Below, piece after piece: positions 10,087 through 18,261 of a DNA stretch of 64,000 nucleotides. Positions within the stretch are counted from its first letter, which is position 1; every line of letters begins with the position of its first letter. The DNA is from JAJZQZ01 sp963790415 (GTDB lineage Bacteria > Actinomycetota > Thermoleophilia > RBG-16-64-13). Where the stretch lies: NCBI GenBank assembly GCA_963790415.1, contig CAWBOK010000005.1:120814-184813 (forward strand), in the 5' to 3' direction. Under the pieces are notes generated by a model that was not told the origin of the DNA, ran no database searches, and saw only the letters and a program-made list of their open reading frames with translations. Both the position numbers and the translations under genes were made by a program.

Positions 10087-10830
10087 CTAGACCATCGGGG
10101 AAGGCAGGAAGCTCTTCCCCTGCTCTAGAGCCTCAGCCTCTCGTTGCCGGATCTCTGCCGGCCGTGACGTCGTGCGCAGCAGGACGATCCCGAGCCCCAC
10201 GAACCACACGATCTGCAGCAACCCGAAGACGATACCCACGTCATTGAGTGCCGGCACGACGGAGAGGACGCCTGCCGCGCCGATGGCCACTCCGAGCCAG
10301 TTCAGCACCTGGGGCAGTCCCTGGGTGCGCAGCGCAGCCAGGCTCAGCAGCAGGACCCACAGACCGCCGAGAAGCTCACCGCCGGATCCACCGAGGCCTT
10401 GAGCCACAGGCTCGATCGCCTGCCAGGCAGCTACGGCCTCAGCCGGACTGGTGCCCTGGAGTCCGACGACCGCCGCCATGCCCGCGTTGAAGATCATCCC
10501 GCTCGCCACGAGCACGATGGCCCAGATGAGTCCCACGGCGGTCGCCGCCTGCATCAAGGTCGGGGCTCCGTCTTTCAGGCGCGCATAGACCGCCAACGAA
10601 AGGACGGCCAAGGCGATGCCGAAGATGACGTATGTGATCAGGTACATGGCCTGCATGCTGTTGTGGTTACCCACGAGCAGGGCCACCTTCTCAACGGGAT
10701 CCGTGACACTCGGGTACTTTGCGAACACGAGGAAGTAGGGCATGGCCACTATGTAGGCCAGAGCCAGGTAGAGTGCGGCCAGGCCCCCCACCTTCTGCTG
10801 CCGCACAATTCCACCGACGGACGAATTCAT
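10087..10830 (-). CDS. DUF4386 family membrane protein
   Basis: 247 residues with about six membrane segments: near 14-37, 60-82, 92-116, 152-168, 176-194 and 199-217. The order KVGGLAALYLALAYIV... and the C-terminal tail match the DUF4386 family of unknown function. It is divergent from a TetR-type gene across a region with two palindromes, so the TetR protein probably controls it. Confidence 0.8.
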   Translation of the reverse strand: MNSSVGGIVRQQKVGGLAALYLALAYIVAMPYFLVFAKYPSVTDPVEKVALLVGNHNSMQAMYLITYVIFGIALAVLSLAVYARLKDGAPTLMQAATAVGLIWAIVLVASGMIFNAGMAAVVGLQGTSPAEAVAAWQAIEPVAQGLGGSGGELLGGLWVLLLSLAALRTQGLPQVLNWLGVAIGAAGVLSVVPALNDVGIVFGLLQIVWFVGLGIVLLRTTSRPAEIRQREAEALEQGKSFLPSPMV

Positions 10831-10889
10831 TCGGGTCTCCTCTCTCGTCTGAGCATGGTGCGCTTCCGCCCAGACACGTTCGCTGTTAA

Positions 10890-10924
10890 CTTACTATGTA
10901 AGTATGATATGCTTACGCTGTAAG
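10890..10924. promoter_or_regulatory. Twin operators between DUF4386 and TetR genes
   Basis: Two 13-bp palindromes of the form CTTACnnnGTAAG lie at 10890-10902 and 10912-10924, 22 bp apart centre to centre, about two helical turns. A regulator dimer pair could bind one DNA face and control both divergent genes. The presence of the second site argues that the downstream gene starts at 10983 rather than at the ATG 10926. Confidence 0.75.
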
Positions 10925-10982
10925 TATGTCAAGAGGTTTCGGCGCTACCGCGCGGCCACTGCGAGAGACCCCGAGGTGGAAG

Positions 10983-11657
10983 ATGCCTGAGCCGACACGA
11001 CCCACGCCGAGTCCCGAGCCCCGAGTGCCGCTCACAAGGGATCGGGTGCTCGGTGCCGCCGTCCTGCTCGCCGACGAGGACGGCATCGAGTCACTCACAA
11101 TGCGCGGGCTCGGGCTGAGACTCGGCGTGGAAGCGATGTCGCTGTACAACCACGTGGCGAACAAGGACGACATCCTCGACGGCATGGTCGATCTCGTGGT
11201 GAGTGAGATCGACCTGCCGTCGGACACGGTCGACTGGAAAGAGGCCATGCGCCGGCGGGCGATATCGGCCCAGTCGGTCTTCTCCCGCCACCCGTGGGCG
11301 AGTGCTCTGATCGATTCACGGATGAGCAGCGGACCTGCGAGGCTACGCTACTTTGACTGGATGTTTGGGACACTCCGGCGGGCCGGGTTCACACTCGAGA
11401 TGGCCGCGCGTGCGTTCTCGGTCCTCGACAGCTACATCTACGGCTTCGGTCGACAGCAACTCAACATGTCTGCCGGGCGCGACATCAAGCCCGAGGAGAT
11501 GGCGGAGGCCTTTCTCCATGCGCTACCCGCCGATGAGTACCCCTACCTCAGGGAGATGGTCGTCGAGTATGCGATGAACTCCGGCCACGATGAAGAAGCC
11601 GACTTCGAGTTCGGGCTCAACCTCATTCTTGATGGGCTTGAGAGGCTTCTGGATTGA
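10983..11657 (+). CDS. TetR-family transcriptional regulator
   Basis: 224 residues from the ATG at 10983, chosen because GAGGTGG precedes it at good spacing. The HTH lies near LTRDRVLGAAVLLADEDG and the recognition helix near LGVEAMSLYNHVANKDDIL, the TetR/TetR_C class pattern. The C-terminal ligand domain ends in FELGLNLILDGLERLL-like residues. It is divergent from the DUF4386 gene with paired operators between them. Confidence 0.87.
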   Translation: MPEPTRPTPSPEPRVPLTRDRVLGAAVLLADEDGIESLTMRGLGLRLGVEAMSLYNHVANKDDILDGMVDLVVSEIDLPSDTVDWKEAMRRRAISAQSVFSRHPWASALIDSRMSSGPARLRYFDWMFGTLRRAGFTLEMAARAFSVLDSYIYGFGRQQLNMSAGRDIKPEEMAEAFLHALPADEYPYLREMVVEYAMNSGHDEEADFEFGLNLILDGLERLLD

Positions 11658-11658
11658 G

Positions 11659-12021
11659 TTACTCGGGCGATGGCGGCGCCGGCGAAAGGCGGACCTCGAC
11701 CGGCCCACCGGTGACCCCGGCGATCTGAGACGCGATCTCGATCGCGCGGGCCTCGCCGGCCACGTCGACCACCCAGTAGCCGATGAGCGATGCCTCCGAA
11801 GCGGCGAACGAACCGTCGGTCACAACGGGGGCGCCGCCTTCGATGGTGACGAGCTTCGCTGTGCTTCCGTCAGCGAGCCCGAGTTCGAAGACGAGCTCGC
11901 CGGACTCTCTGAGGTCCTTGTCGATCTGGAACATGAACGTCATCATCTTGTCGATCCACTCCGGCGACTTGGTCTCCGTCATGGAGGCCGCCTCGCCGAA
12001 CATCATGATCATGTACTTCAT
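11659..12021 (-). CDS. YCII-related (DGPF-domain) protein
   Basis: 120 residues beginning MKYMIMMFGEA, with LADGSTAKLVTIEGGAPVVTDG and the closing IGYWVVDVAGEARAIEIASQ of the YCII/PhnB-like DGPF family. These small ferredoxin-like proteins often accompany ECF sigma factors, but none is adjacent here. Function is unknown. It converges on the TetR gene with 1 bp between the stops. Confidence 0.85.
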   Translation of the reverse strand: MKYMIMMFGEAASMTETKSPEWIDKMMTFMFQIDKDLRESGELVFELGLADGSTAKLVTIEGGAPVVTDGSFAASEASLIGYWVVDVAGEARAIEIASQIAGVTGGPVEVRLSPAPPSPE

Positions 12022-12077
12022 GTCGTCACTCCCCTTCCGGTGAACCCGACCGGCCTTGTCTCCGGGCGAGCCTCAGG

Positions 12078-12572
12078 TCAAATGCTCTGGGACCACGCGG
12101 CGATCGCCTGCTTCCTATCCGGCGGAAAGTCCTTCCACGCAGTATCGTGCAGCCACGAGAGCGACTTCGCCCTCAAAGCGTCCCGCATGAGTTCCTCCGC
12201 GTCCTCGATGACAACCTTGATCAAACAAGGGCAGCTGCTCGAAAAGATACTAGGGTCTTCTACAAAGATGTTCTGCTGCCGCAGCTCCGCGCACCGGAAA
12301 AAGGGCGCCGGACCCTCGATCGCCTCGATGACGTCCCAAAAGGAGATCTCCTCTGGGGACTTCGCGAGCTCATATCCACCCCTCGCCCCTGGGACCGATC
12401 TGACGATTCCCGCCTTTCGCAACTTGGAGAACACCTTGGAGAGGTAGGTTTCCGCAATGCCGTTCAGCTTCGCGATGTCCCTGATGCCGATGGTCTGGTG
12501 GGGCGGGAGGTCGACCATGTAGAAGAGCGAGTGAAACGCGTACTCAACGCCGACGCCGAATTGCACTGACAC
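12078..12572 (-). CDS. Rrf2-family transcriptional regulator
   Basis: 164 residues. The winged HTH spans IGIRDIAKLNGIAETYLSKVFSKL and IVRSVPGARGGYELA. Cysteines RC (near 93) and CPC (near 114) could bind an Fe-S cluster, as in IscR and NsrR, or act as redox sensors. It is divergent from an FMN-binding protein gene, which it may regulate. Confidence 0.88.
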   Translation of the reverse strand: MSVQFGVGVEYAFHSLFYMVDLPPHQTIGIRDIAKLNGIAETYLSKVFSKLRKAGIVRSVPGARGGYELAKSPEEISFWDVIEAIEGPAPFFRCAELRQQNIFVEDPSIFSSSCPCLIKVVIEDAEELMRDALRAKSLSWLHDTAWKDFPPDRKQAIAAWSQSI

Positions 12573-12707
12573 GCCTCCTTCATAGACTTCGCCAACCCAG
12601 AATAGCCGATTTCCCCAAACACCTCTTGACTTGGCCGCCGGCGCCGGGTAGTCTACCCATTGTCGCTAACACGTATCCATAATAACCCAATTTGAGGGGG
12701 CGAAAGA

Positions 12708-13079
12708 ATGTTCACAGAGAAGTTCCTCGAGGTAATCGGCAAAGAGGGAGTCGTGTCCATCGTATCGTGGGACGACAGCGGCGCGCACGTGGTCAACACC
12801 TGGAACAGCTATCTGGTCACCAGGGGAGACGACAGACTGCTGATTCCCGCGCACGCCATGAGGAAGACCGAGAAGAAGACCCAGCAGAACAATAAGGTCT
12901 TGCTCACCGTCGGATCGAAGGAAGTCGAAGGGCACCGGGGCACCGGTGCCGGCTTCTTGCTCGAAGCCACCGCAGCGTTTATCGCCGACGGTCCAGACTT
13001 CGACATGATGAAGGAGAAGTTCTCGTTCCTGACCCGGGTGCTCGAGGTGACTGTCAGTTCGTTGAAGCAGACGCTGTAG
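12708..13079 (+). CDS. FMN-binding protein (Desulfovibrio FMN-bp type)
   Basis: 123 residues, the same length as the Desulfovibrio FMN-binding protein. Shared landmarks are EVIGKEGVVSIV, HVVNTWNSYL near residue 28, HAMRKTEKK, KVLLTVGSKEV and a C terminus ending QTL. The split-barrel fold binds FMN and probably carries electrons in the cytoplasm. GGGGGCGAAAGA precedes the ATG. It is divergent from an Rrf2 regulator, suggesting redox control. Confidence 0.85.
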   Translation: MFTEKFLEVIGKEGVVSIVSWDDSGAHVVNTWNSYLVTRGDDRLLIPAHAMRKTEKKTQQNNKVLLTVGSKEVEGHRGTGAGFLLEATAAFIADGPDFDMMKEKFSFLTRVLEVTVSSLKQTL

Positions 13080-13166
13080 CAGGCGCACGCGCAGGACGGT
13101 ACGCTATCGAGGATGCATCGGCGACCGAGCCGAGCGCTCACTCACGACAGGTTGAGTCACGTGTTC

Positions 13167-13195
13167 CAGGGCGCGCACCAAAGGTGCGCGCCCTG
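13167..13195. terminator. Perfect 13-bp hairpin, probable terminator
   Basis: CAGGGCGCGCACC, AAA loop, GGTGCGCGCCCTG. It lies 88 bp past the FMN-binding protein stop. No U-tract follows, so termination is inferred from position and stability only. Confidence 0.55.
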
Positions 13196-13288
13196 ACCGA
13201 TGCGCCCGGAGCGATCCCAGCTGAGTGCGCAGTATGGGCGAGTCTGCCTCCGCCGACGGTGTAGACCTGATGCGCAACGTCACATATC

Positions 13289-13389
13289 GCCCAGAAACGC
13301 GTCCGCGGCGGCGAACACAGCGTCAGTATCACGACCCGCGCGCGCCGTAGACTACCTCACGGCCGCCAAGTCGATTCCCTTTCTTAGGC
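13289..13389 (-). other. Degenerate attC-like site, low-coordinate end of the cassette array
   Basis: On the minus strand GCCTAAG begins 18 bp after the DHFR-like stop, followed by an arm with TCGACTTGGCGGCCG. A GCCGCC-containing arm and a relic of the right core (TTCTGGGC) close the site. The arm resembles the region 3' of intI at 26121-26240. Core boxes are poor matches, so this is tentative. Confidence 0.35.
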
Positions 13390-13406
13390 GGCCCCGATTC
13401 AGGCGC

Positions 13407-14021
13407 TCATTCCGAGTCCAATGCGAACGATCCCGTCACGATCTCACCCGCAGGCTCGTACGTACCGATCACGACGCCGGTCGTGGAGACGCTACTGTCG
13501 ACGAGCCTCAGCGCGCCAGGGAAGGTGCCATCAGCGAACAAACGCTTCCCCAAGCCGATGACGAGAGGAAAGACCCACAGCCGGTACTGGTCGACGAGGC
13601 CATGGCGCATGAGCGTCTGAATCAGATTCCCGCTGCCATGGACTTGCAGCTCGGGCCCGTCTTCCCGCTTGAGCGCCGCGACGCCTTCGGCGGCGTCTCC
13701 CTCGATCAGGATCGACTTGCTCCACTCGAGTGCGGGACGGCTTCTTGACGCGACGTACTTGGTGGCGTCGTTCAGTGGCTTGGCGCCCGCCTCCTCAGGG
13801 GCGTGCGGCCAATATGCGGCAAAGATGTCGTAGGTCTTGCGTCCAAGAACAAGATCGAACGGTTTACCCATGAACTCCTCCATGGCCTGACCCATGAGCT
13901 CGTCCCAGTAGTTCACGGACCAGCCGCCGAAGGCGAAACCGTCGTCGTCCTCTCCGGGTCCGCCCGGGGCCTGCATGACCCCGTCGAGGGTCAAGAAAGT
14001 GGTCACAATCAGCTTCCTCAT
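13407..14021 (-). CDS. Dihydrofolate-reductase-fold protein (RibD C-terminal domain family)
   Basis: 204 residues from the ATG at 14021. LIVTTFLTLDGVMQAPGGP, the FDLVLGRKTYDIFAAYWP segment and GSGNLIQTLMRHGLVDQYRL are the RibD_C/YwjB-type signature: NADPH-binding reductases of unknown substrate. This is not a typical trimethoprim-resistance DHFR. The gene reads on the minus strand like other cassettes in the array and is followed by an attC-like sequence. Confidence 0.85.
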   Translation of the reverse strand: MRKLIVTTFLTLDGVMQAPGGPGEDDDGFAFGGWSVNYWDELMGQAMEEFMGKPFDLVLGRKTYDIFAAYWPHAPEEAGAKPLNDATKYVASRSRPALEWSKSILIEGDAAEGVAALKREDGPELQVHGSGNLIQTLMRHGLVDQYRLWVFPLVIGLGKRLFADGTFPGALRLVDSSVSTTGVVIGTYEPAGEIVTGSFALDSE

Positions 14022-14068
14022 CTCTGTTGTCCTTTCAAGCCGGACACGGCGTGGCCGGCGCCCCCCAT

Positions 14069-14311
14069 CTATCGGAGGAGCGAGAGCACGTACCCGCCGA
14101 TCGACACGAGCGCGATCGCGGCGACCACGATGACCACTGCCCACGACAGGCCTTTACCCAGGCCCATCGGTGTCCCCTCGGTCTGCCCACGTCCGGCGAG
14201 CCTTTCAAGAGGACGGTCTTCCTCCGGTGTGGGGTGAAAGGGCCGATCGTCGTACGGAAAAGACTGCTCGAGCTCCGGCTCGCTGAGCACTCGGTCGTCC
14301 TGGTCTTCCAC
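14069..14311 (-). CDS. Small single-span membrane protein
   Basis: 80 residues: an acidic, Pro-rich N-terminal part (to about 45), then one hydrophobic span (WAVVIVVAAIALVSIGGYVL, about 58-77). The layout resembles short actinobacterial membrane proteins such as DUF6480, but this is not established. It ends 47 bp before the DHFR-like start and begins just after an attC, so both may belong to one cassette. Confidence 0.55.
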   Translation of the reverse strand: MEDQDDRVLSEPELEQSFPYDDRPFHPTPEEDRPLERLAGRGQTEGTPMGLGKGLSWAVVIVVAAIALVSIGGYVLSLLR

Positions 14312-14331
14312 GTTCTCCCCCTTTCCTTCTC

Positions 14332-14414
14332 ACCGAACGCGTTGCGCATGAGCGGCGCTCACACGCGGGCATAAGGATACCGCTCGCGCCGTCCGTTCGA
14401 AGCGCTTGTCGGGC
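14332..14414 (-). other. attC recombination site (integron cassette)
   Basis: 83 bp. In minus-strand reading: R'' GCCCGAC, then AAGCGCTTCGAACGG..., closing with GCTCATGCGC, spacer and R' GTTCGGT. The outer arms pair, with one unpaired base in the left arm. The ICMT gene stop lies 1 bp before R'', the usual cassette geometry. Confidence 0.75.
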
Positions 14415-14415
14415 C

Positions 14416-14877
14416 TCAAACCCAGCGGCGGACTCGCTTCGAGTAGTCGCGGTAGTCCTGGCCGAGCGAGACCGACAGGGTCAGCTCTTCCGGCCGTATC
14501 TGGAAGCGGGCGATATAGGCGACGAAGAGCGCCGACACCAGGGCGGCTGCCGGGCTCGCCAACGCCACCGCCCAGCCCAACAGTACGATCTCCATTCCGA
14601 GGTAGGTCGGGTTGCGACTGAGACGGTAGACCCCGGAAGTGACAAGTACCGTGGTGCGTCCGGGCTCGGTCGGGTGCCACGTCGTACCTGCGCGGTCCAG
14701 CGCGACGCGGGCTGCGACTATGAGGCCCGTGCCGATGGCCATCAGCATCAGCGCGAGCGGGCGGCGAAGCGATTCTGCGGCGCCGAATCCCGCGGTCACC
14801 CGTGAAGCAAGCCACATCAGGCCCGCAACCACCACCCAGACTACGTCGGGCGGAATCTTCAGCTCAAGACTCGACAT
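14416..14877 (-). CDS. Isoprenylcysteine carboxyl methyltransferase (ICMT) family membrane protein
   Basis: 153 residues from the ATG at 14877; the upstream ATG at 14898 falls inside the neighbouring attC and is less likely. About four membrane spans are followed by SGVYRLSRNPTYLGMEIVLLGW, the RxPxY-type SAM-binding core of ICMT/phospholipid methyltransferases, and RPEELTLSVSLGQDYRDYSKRVRRW at the end. The substrate is unknown. It is flanked on both sides by attC sites, so it is a single-gene cassette. Confidence 0.85.
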   Translation of the reverse strand: MSSLELKIPPDVVWVVVAGLMWLASRVTAGFGAAESLRRPLALMLMAIGTGLIVAARVALDRAGTTWHPTEPGRTTVLVTSGVYRLSRNPTYLGMEIVLLGWAVALASPAAALVSALFVAYIARFQIRPEELTLSVSLGQDYRDYSKRVRRWV

Positions 14878-14892
14878 CGGACTCCCCAGTAG

Positions 14893-14975
14893 GCCCAACG
14901 CGGCGCGCTGAGCAGACGCCCACGCGCTTTGAGTTCAGTCTACCTTCTGGCGTTCAAACGATGCGCTTGTCAGGC
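14893..14975 (-). other. attC recombination site
   Basis: 83 bp. Minus-strand R'' GCCTGAC, arm AAGCGCATCG..., inner GAACGCC / GGCGTCTGCTC arms, R' GTTGGGC. The inner segment CAGAAGGTAGACTGA is shared with the site at 20254-20338. It follows the GNAT stop by 25 bp. Confidence 0.8.
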
Positions 14976-15000
14976 TCGTCCGCCGAGCATCGTAGCCGGC

Positions 15001-15501
15001 CTACGTCCTAGCCAGAAATGCCGGATGATGCACCACCTCGCCGGCGGGCATCTCACCGGACATCAAGAGACAGAGCACGTTCTCCTCCGGCACCCCGTGC
15101 CAGACTACCCCCGGATACCGCCTGAATCCAAAACGGCCGTAGAAGGCTGGGTCTCCGACCAGCACACACCCGCAGGCTCCCCGAGAGCGCAGCGCATCAA
15201 GACCGGTCTCGACCAGCGCGCGTCCGATCCCCTCGCCTTGGCGGGCTGGCTGGACCGCCACCGGCCCGAGCAGAAACCAGCCGGCCGACGAGCCGCCGAT
15301 AGCTGCGGCCGAGAATGCGATGTGACCCACTACCTCGTCGTCAGATTCAGCGACGAGCGACAACTCCAGGGCGTCGGCCGCCCTTAATGCCTCCACGATG
15401 AGATGTTCTGTCTGCTGACTGTAGGGGTGACCCTGGAAAGCGACGATGTTGACCTCCCAGATGCCGTCGAAATCTCGAGTGGTCTCTGGGCGAACAATCA
15501 T
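15001..15501 (-). CDS. GNAT family N-acetyltransferase (YhbS-like)
   Basis: 166 residues. LGPVAVQPARQGEGIGRALVETGL is the acetyl-CoA pyrophosphate loop (Q/RxxGxG/A) and GCVLVGDPAFYGRFGFRRYPGV is the YhbS-type motif IV region. The substrate is unknown. As a cassette it is followed by an attC, and its start is close to a weak attC-like stretch. Confidence 0.87.
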   Translation of the reverse strand: MIVRPETTRDFDGIWEVNIVAFQGHPYSQQTEHLIVEALRAADALELSLVAESDDEVVGHIAFSAAAIGGSSAGWFLLGPVAVQPARQGEGIGRALVETGLDALRSRGACGCVLVGDPAFYGRFGFRRYPGVVWHGVPEENVLCLLMSGEMPAGEVVHHPAFLART

Positions 15502-15519
15502 GCAGACTCCTCTGACTGC

Positions 15520-15604
15520 ACCTGACGTTCGGGCGTTGAGCCGCGCCCGCGGTCGTTCACCTCAGATGCCTCGCGTTCCAGGCGGTTGCCAGAGTCGAGC
15601 GTCC
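15520..15604 (-). other. Weak attC-like sequence
   Basis: On the minus strand the right arm GCGGCTCAACGCC, spacer and GTCAGGT resemble other attC right arms, and GGACGCTCGACTC could be the left arm with one extra C. No good R'' core is present. It separates the TetR/ABC operon from the GNAT cassette. Confidence 0.3.
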
Positions 15605-15617
15605 AACAGAGGCTCCG

Positions 15618-16262
15618 TCAAGGCATCGCGGACACGTCTATCGATGGCGCCAATCCCTGAGCGAGGATGTCGACGGCGGCGCGTCTCGGCGCAGAGAAGT
15701 CCCCCGGCGTCGGGAGATGATCCCTCAGCGCGCGGTCCATCGCGCTGGCGAACGGCACCGAGGCGACCACTGCCGCAGCGTCTGCGGCGGTGACGTCACC
15801 CCTGATCCTGCCCAGCTCCTGCTCCGCCCGAATATAGGCCGCAACGATCCCGACGGGCCCCGCTTCGAAGCCCTCGGGGGCACGCTCCTGCACATAGAGA
15901 TTGAACCGCCTTGCCACTTCGGGGTCGGCCCACATCGACGCCATCAGCGAGGCGGCGTGCTCGGCCATGCTGCTGATCAGCCGCAGGAGATCGTCAAGGT
16001 TGTCTCGCACGCTGCCTTGACCGGCACGCTCCGGGAAGCGCGCCAGTTCCTCCACCGTCTCGCCGGACCGTGCCAAGAAGACCTCGTGGAAGAGGGCGTA
16101 CTTGTCATCGAAGTGACGGTAGATGGTGCCCTCGGCAAGGCCCGCGGTCTGCGCGATCTCCTTCGTGGTCGCGCGCGCGAACCCTCGCTTGACGAACACC
16201 TCGGTGGCCGCATCGATCAGGACCCGACGCGTGTCGGTCTTCTGCGATCCACCAGCGCTCAT
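15618..16262 (-). CDS. TetR/AcrR-family regulator of the adjacent ABC transporter
   Basis: 214 residues from the ATG at 16262, preceded by GGGGAGGA. The HTH is TRRVLIDAATEVFVKRGFARA then KEIAQTAGLAEGTIYRHF. The C-terminal helices form the ligand-binding domain. It is the third gene of a minus-strand operon after the ATPase and permease. Two GAGTGAGCGC-type palindromes precede that operon and are its likely binding sites, giving autoregulation with drug or metabolite induction as inference. Confidence 0.88.
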   Translation of the reverse strand: MSAGGSQKTDTRRVLIDAATEVFVKRGFARATTKEIAQTAGLAEGTIYRHFDDKYALFHEVFLARSGETVEELARFPERAGQGSVRDNLDDLLRLISSMAEHAASLMASMWADPEVARRFNLYVQERAPEGFEAGPVGIVAAYIRAEQELGRIRGDVTAADAAAVVASVPFASAMDRALRDHLPTPGDFSAPRRAAVDILAQGLAPSIDVSAMP

Positions 16263-16291
16263 CGGTCCTCCCCGAGTAGGCGGCGTTTGGT

Positions 16292-17083
16292 TCATGCCGT
16301 GATGTCGCGGCGACGAAACGTGACCGCGGTCAGCGCGAGCGCAGCAACAGCGTAGGCGCCGGCCACGATGATAGCCGTTCCAAAGGCCATGTCGGCAGAC
16401 CCTCCCGATGCGACGGCGGAGAAGGCGGAGCCGGGCAGCCACTTCTTGGCGCTGTCGAGAAGCAGGCCGGCCAGACCCTCGAAGACCATCAGGTAGCCGA
16501 TCCCGATGCCGATGGACAGGCCCGCGCTGCGCGTCATCATACCGACGAACAACCCGACGACGCCCCACAGCAGAACGCACGCCGTCAGCTGCACGTAGTG
16601 CTCGACCGCCGTGCCGAGCAACCCGGTGCTCCACGAGTCCGTCGAGACACCCGCCAGACCGGCGATGCCTGGCGAGACCATCAGGACGGCGATGGTGGTG
16701 AGCAGCGTCGCGAGGCAGGTGACGGCGGTCAACGCCACCACTTTGCCGCCCAGCAGGCGCAGACGGTTGGGCTGAGCCTGCACGAGCAGCCGAATCAGCC
16801 CGCTCGAGTAGTCCGACGTGACCGCCATCGCCCATATAGCGAGCGCGACGATTCCAAGCATGCCGACGAAGTTGCTCACGGGGACGAACATGCCGTCGGA
16901 CGCCTCGAGCGCTTGCAACGTGATTCCCTGCGTATTGGGAGGACCACTGCTGGAGCCGCTTCCAACCGTGAAGAGGACGATCGCCGTCGCCATGAGGCCA
17001 AAGACGGTCATCAGACCGAGGCCGCCAAGGATGAGGGATGGGGTCTTGAGTCGGACGATCTCGGAGCGGATGACGCGCATCAT
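16292..17083 (-). CDS. ABC transporter permease (ABC-2 type)
   Basis: 263 residues with six probable membrane spans (about 17-38, 58-78, 106-130, 145-170, 178-200 and 228-250) and TSDYSSGLIRLLVQAQPNRLRLLGGK, a coupling-helix region typical of ABC-2 permeases. Its ATG overlaps the ATPase stop by 4 bp. It acts with that ATPase to export an unknown substrate. Confidence 0.85.
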   Translation of the reverse strand: MMRVIRSEIVRLKTPSLILGGLGLMTVFGLMATAIVLFTVGSGSSSGPPNTQGITLQALEASDGMFVPVSNFVGMLGIVALAIWAMAVTSDYSSGLIRLLVQAQPNRLRLLGGKVVALTAVTCLATLLTTIAVLMVSPGIAGLAGVSTDSWSTGLLGTAVEHYVQLTACVLLWGVVGLFVGMMTRSAGLSIGIGIGYLMVFEGLAGLLLDSAKKWLPGSAFSAVASGGSADMAFGTAIIVAGAYAVAALALTAVTFRRRDITA

Positions 17084-18087
17084 GACGGGACCTCCAACGT
17101 CTCGGGCTCCTCGGCGCCGGTGGCGGCGCCCTCACGTTCGATGATGCCGTGACCGGCCGACGGTGCGGCCGGACGCCCGTTGTCGCCTGACTCGTCACCG
17201 GTCATGCGCAGAAAGATCTCCTCGAGGCTGATCGAGTGCGGGCGCAGGGCGCTCAGCGTGATGCCGGCCTCCGCGGCGGCACGATTGACGTCTGCCGACG
17301 CCGAGGCGGGCGCGCTGACACGTACTTGATCGTCGTGCACCGTGGTCTTCCATCCGCGCGATGTGAAGGATTCAGTCAGCCGGCCGACGTCGTGAGGGTG
17401 CTCGGGGACGGTCTCGATGCACTCACCCGCCATGCCGACCAGATCGCTCAGCGGGCCCGAGTACAGAAGCTTGCCATAACGGATCATGGCCAGGGTGTCG
17501 CACGCCGCCTCGATCTCGCTGAGAAGATGCGACGACACCACGACAGTCCGGCCCTCGTCGCCCAGCCCGCGAAGCAGTCCCCGGATCTCGACGATGCCGG
17601 CCGGGTCGAGACCGTTGGTGGGCTCGTCGAGGATCAGCAGTTCGGGGTCGGGAAGCAACGCGGCGGCGATGCCGAGTCGCTGCTTCATACCAAGCGAGAA
17701 GCGCTTCGCCGGCTCGTCGCTGCGATTCAACAGCCCGACGATGTCGAGCACCTCGTCCACCCGGGCGTTCGAGATGCCGCGCAGGCGCGCCAAGGAGCGC
17801 AGGTTCGTGCGCGCCGACAGGGACGGGATGAAAGCGGGACTCTCGATGAGCGCGCCGATGCGCGACGCATACGTGCGGGGATCGGAGATCCGCGAGTCGA
17901 AGACCAGGGCGCTGCCGCTCGTGGGTCTGATAAGACCCAGCAAAAGCCTGATAAGCGTGGACTTCCCGGAACCGTTCGGTCCGACGAGGCCCACGACCCC
18001 ACCGCTGGCGATCTCGAGATCGAGTTCCGACACCGCTACGACGTCACCGAAGTGACGCGTGAGCTTGTCGGTACGGACGACGGACAT
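17080..18087 (-). CDS. ABC transporter ATP-binding protein
   Basis: 335 residues from the ATG at 18087. Walker A GPNGSGKST near residue 38, signature RFSLGMKQR near 134, Walker B LLILDEPTNGLDP near 155 and the H-loop SSHLLSEIEA are all intact. A C-terminal extension of about 60 residues, rich in Gly, Glu and Ala, follows the usual end. First gene of the operon ATPase-permease-TetR, of the BcrA/natA drug-export class. Confidence 0.92.
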   Translation of the reverse strand: MSVVRTDKLTRHFGDVVAVSELDLEIASGGVVGLVGPNGSGKSTLIRLLLGLIRPTSGSALVFDSRISDPRTYASRIGALIESPAFIPSLSARTNLRSLARLRGISNARVDEVLDIVGLLNRSDEPAKRFSLGMKQRLGIAAALLPDPELLILDEPTNGLDPAGIVEIRGLLRGLGDEGRTVVVSSHLLSEIEAACDTLAMIRYGKLLYSGPLSDLVGMAGECIETVPEHPHDVGRLTESFTSRGWKTTVHDDQVRVSAPASASADVNRAAAEAGITLSALRPHSISLEEIFLRMTGDESGDNGRPAAPSAGHGIIEREGAATGAEEPETLEVPS

Positions 18088-18108
18088 ACCCTGCCTCCAT
18101 GTGCTTGT

Positions 18109-18148
18109 GAGTGAGCGCCCACTTACTATAGCGAGTGAGCGCTCACTC
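18109..18148. promoter_or_regulatory. Two TetR-type operators before the ABC operon
   Basis: GAGTGAGCGCTCACTC at 18133-18148 is a perfect 16-bp palindrome. GAGTGAGCGCCCACTT at 18109-18124 is an imperfect copy 24 bp away. Both lie 22-61 bp upstream of the ATPase ATG, matching the sites commonly bound by TetR/AcrR repressors. Confidence 0.78.
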
Positions 18149-18186
18149 TTCAAGCGGAGATCTGCGGGATCGCTGGCCCCCACCTC

Positions 18187-18203
18187 CGATGCGTTTGTTC
18201 GAC
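18187..18203 (-). other. Half attC (left arm only)
   Basis: On the minus strand GTCGAAC AAACGCATCG matches the R''-L'' side of the attC sites nearby, but no matching right arm follows before the ABC operon promoter. Probably a truncated site behind the glycosyltransferase gene. Confidence 0.4.
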
Positions 18204-18261
18204 AAGCCGCCGACGAACCCCAGGCAGAACCTCGTTTCCCCGAGAAGAACACAGCGCGCGC

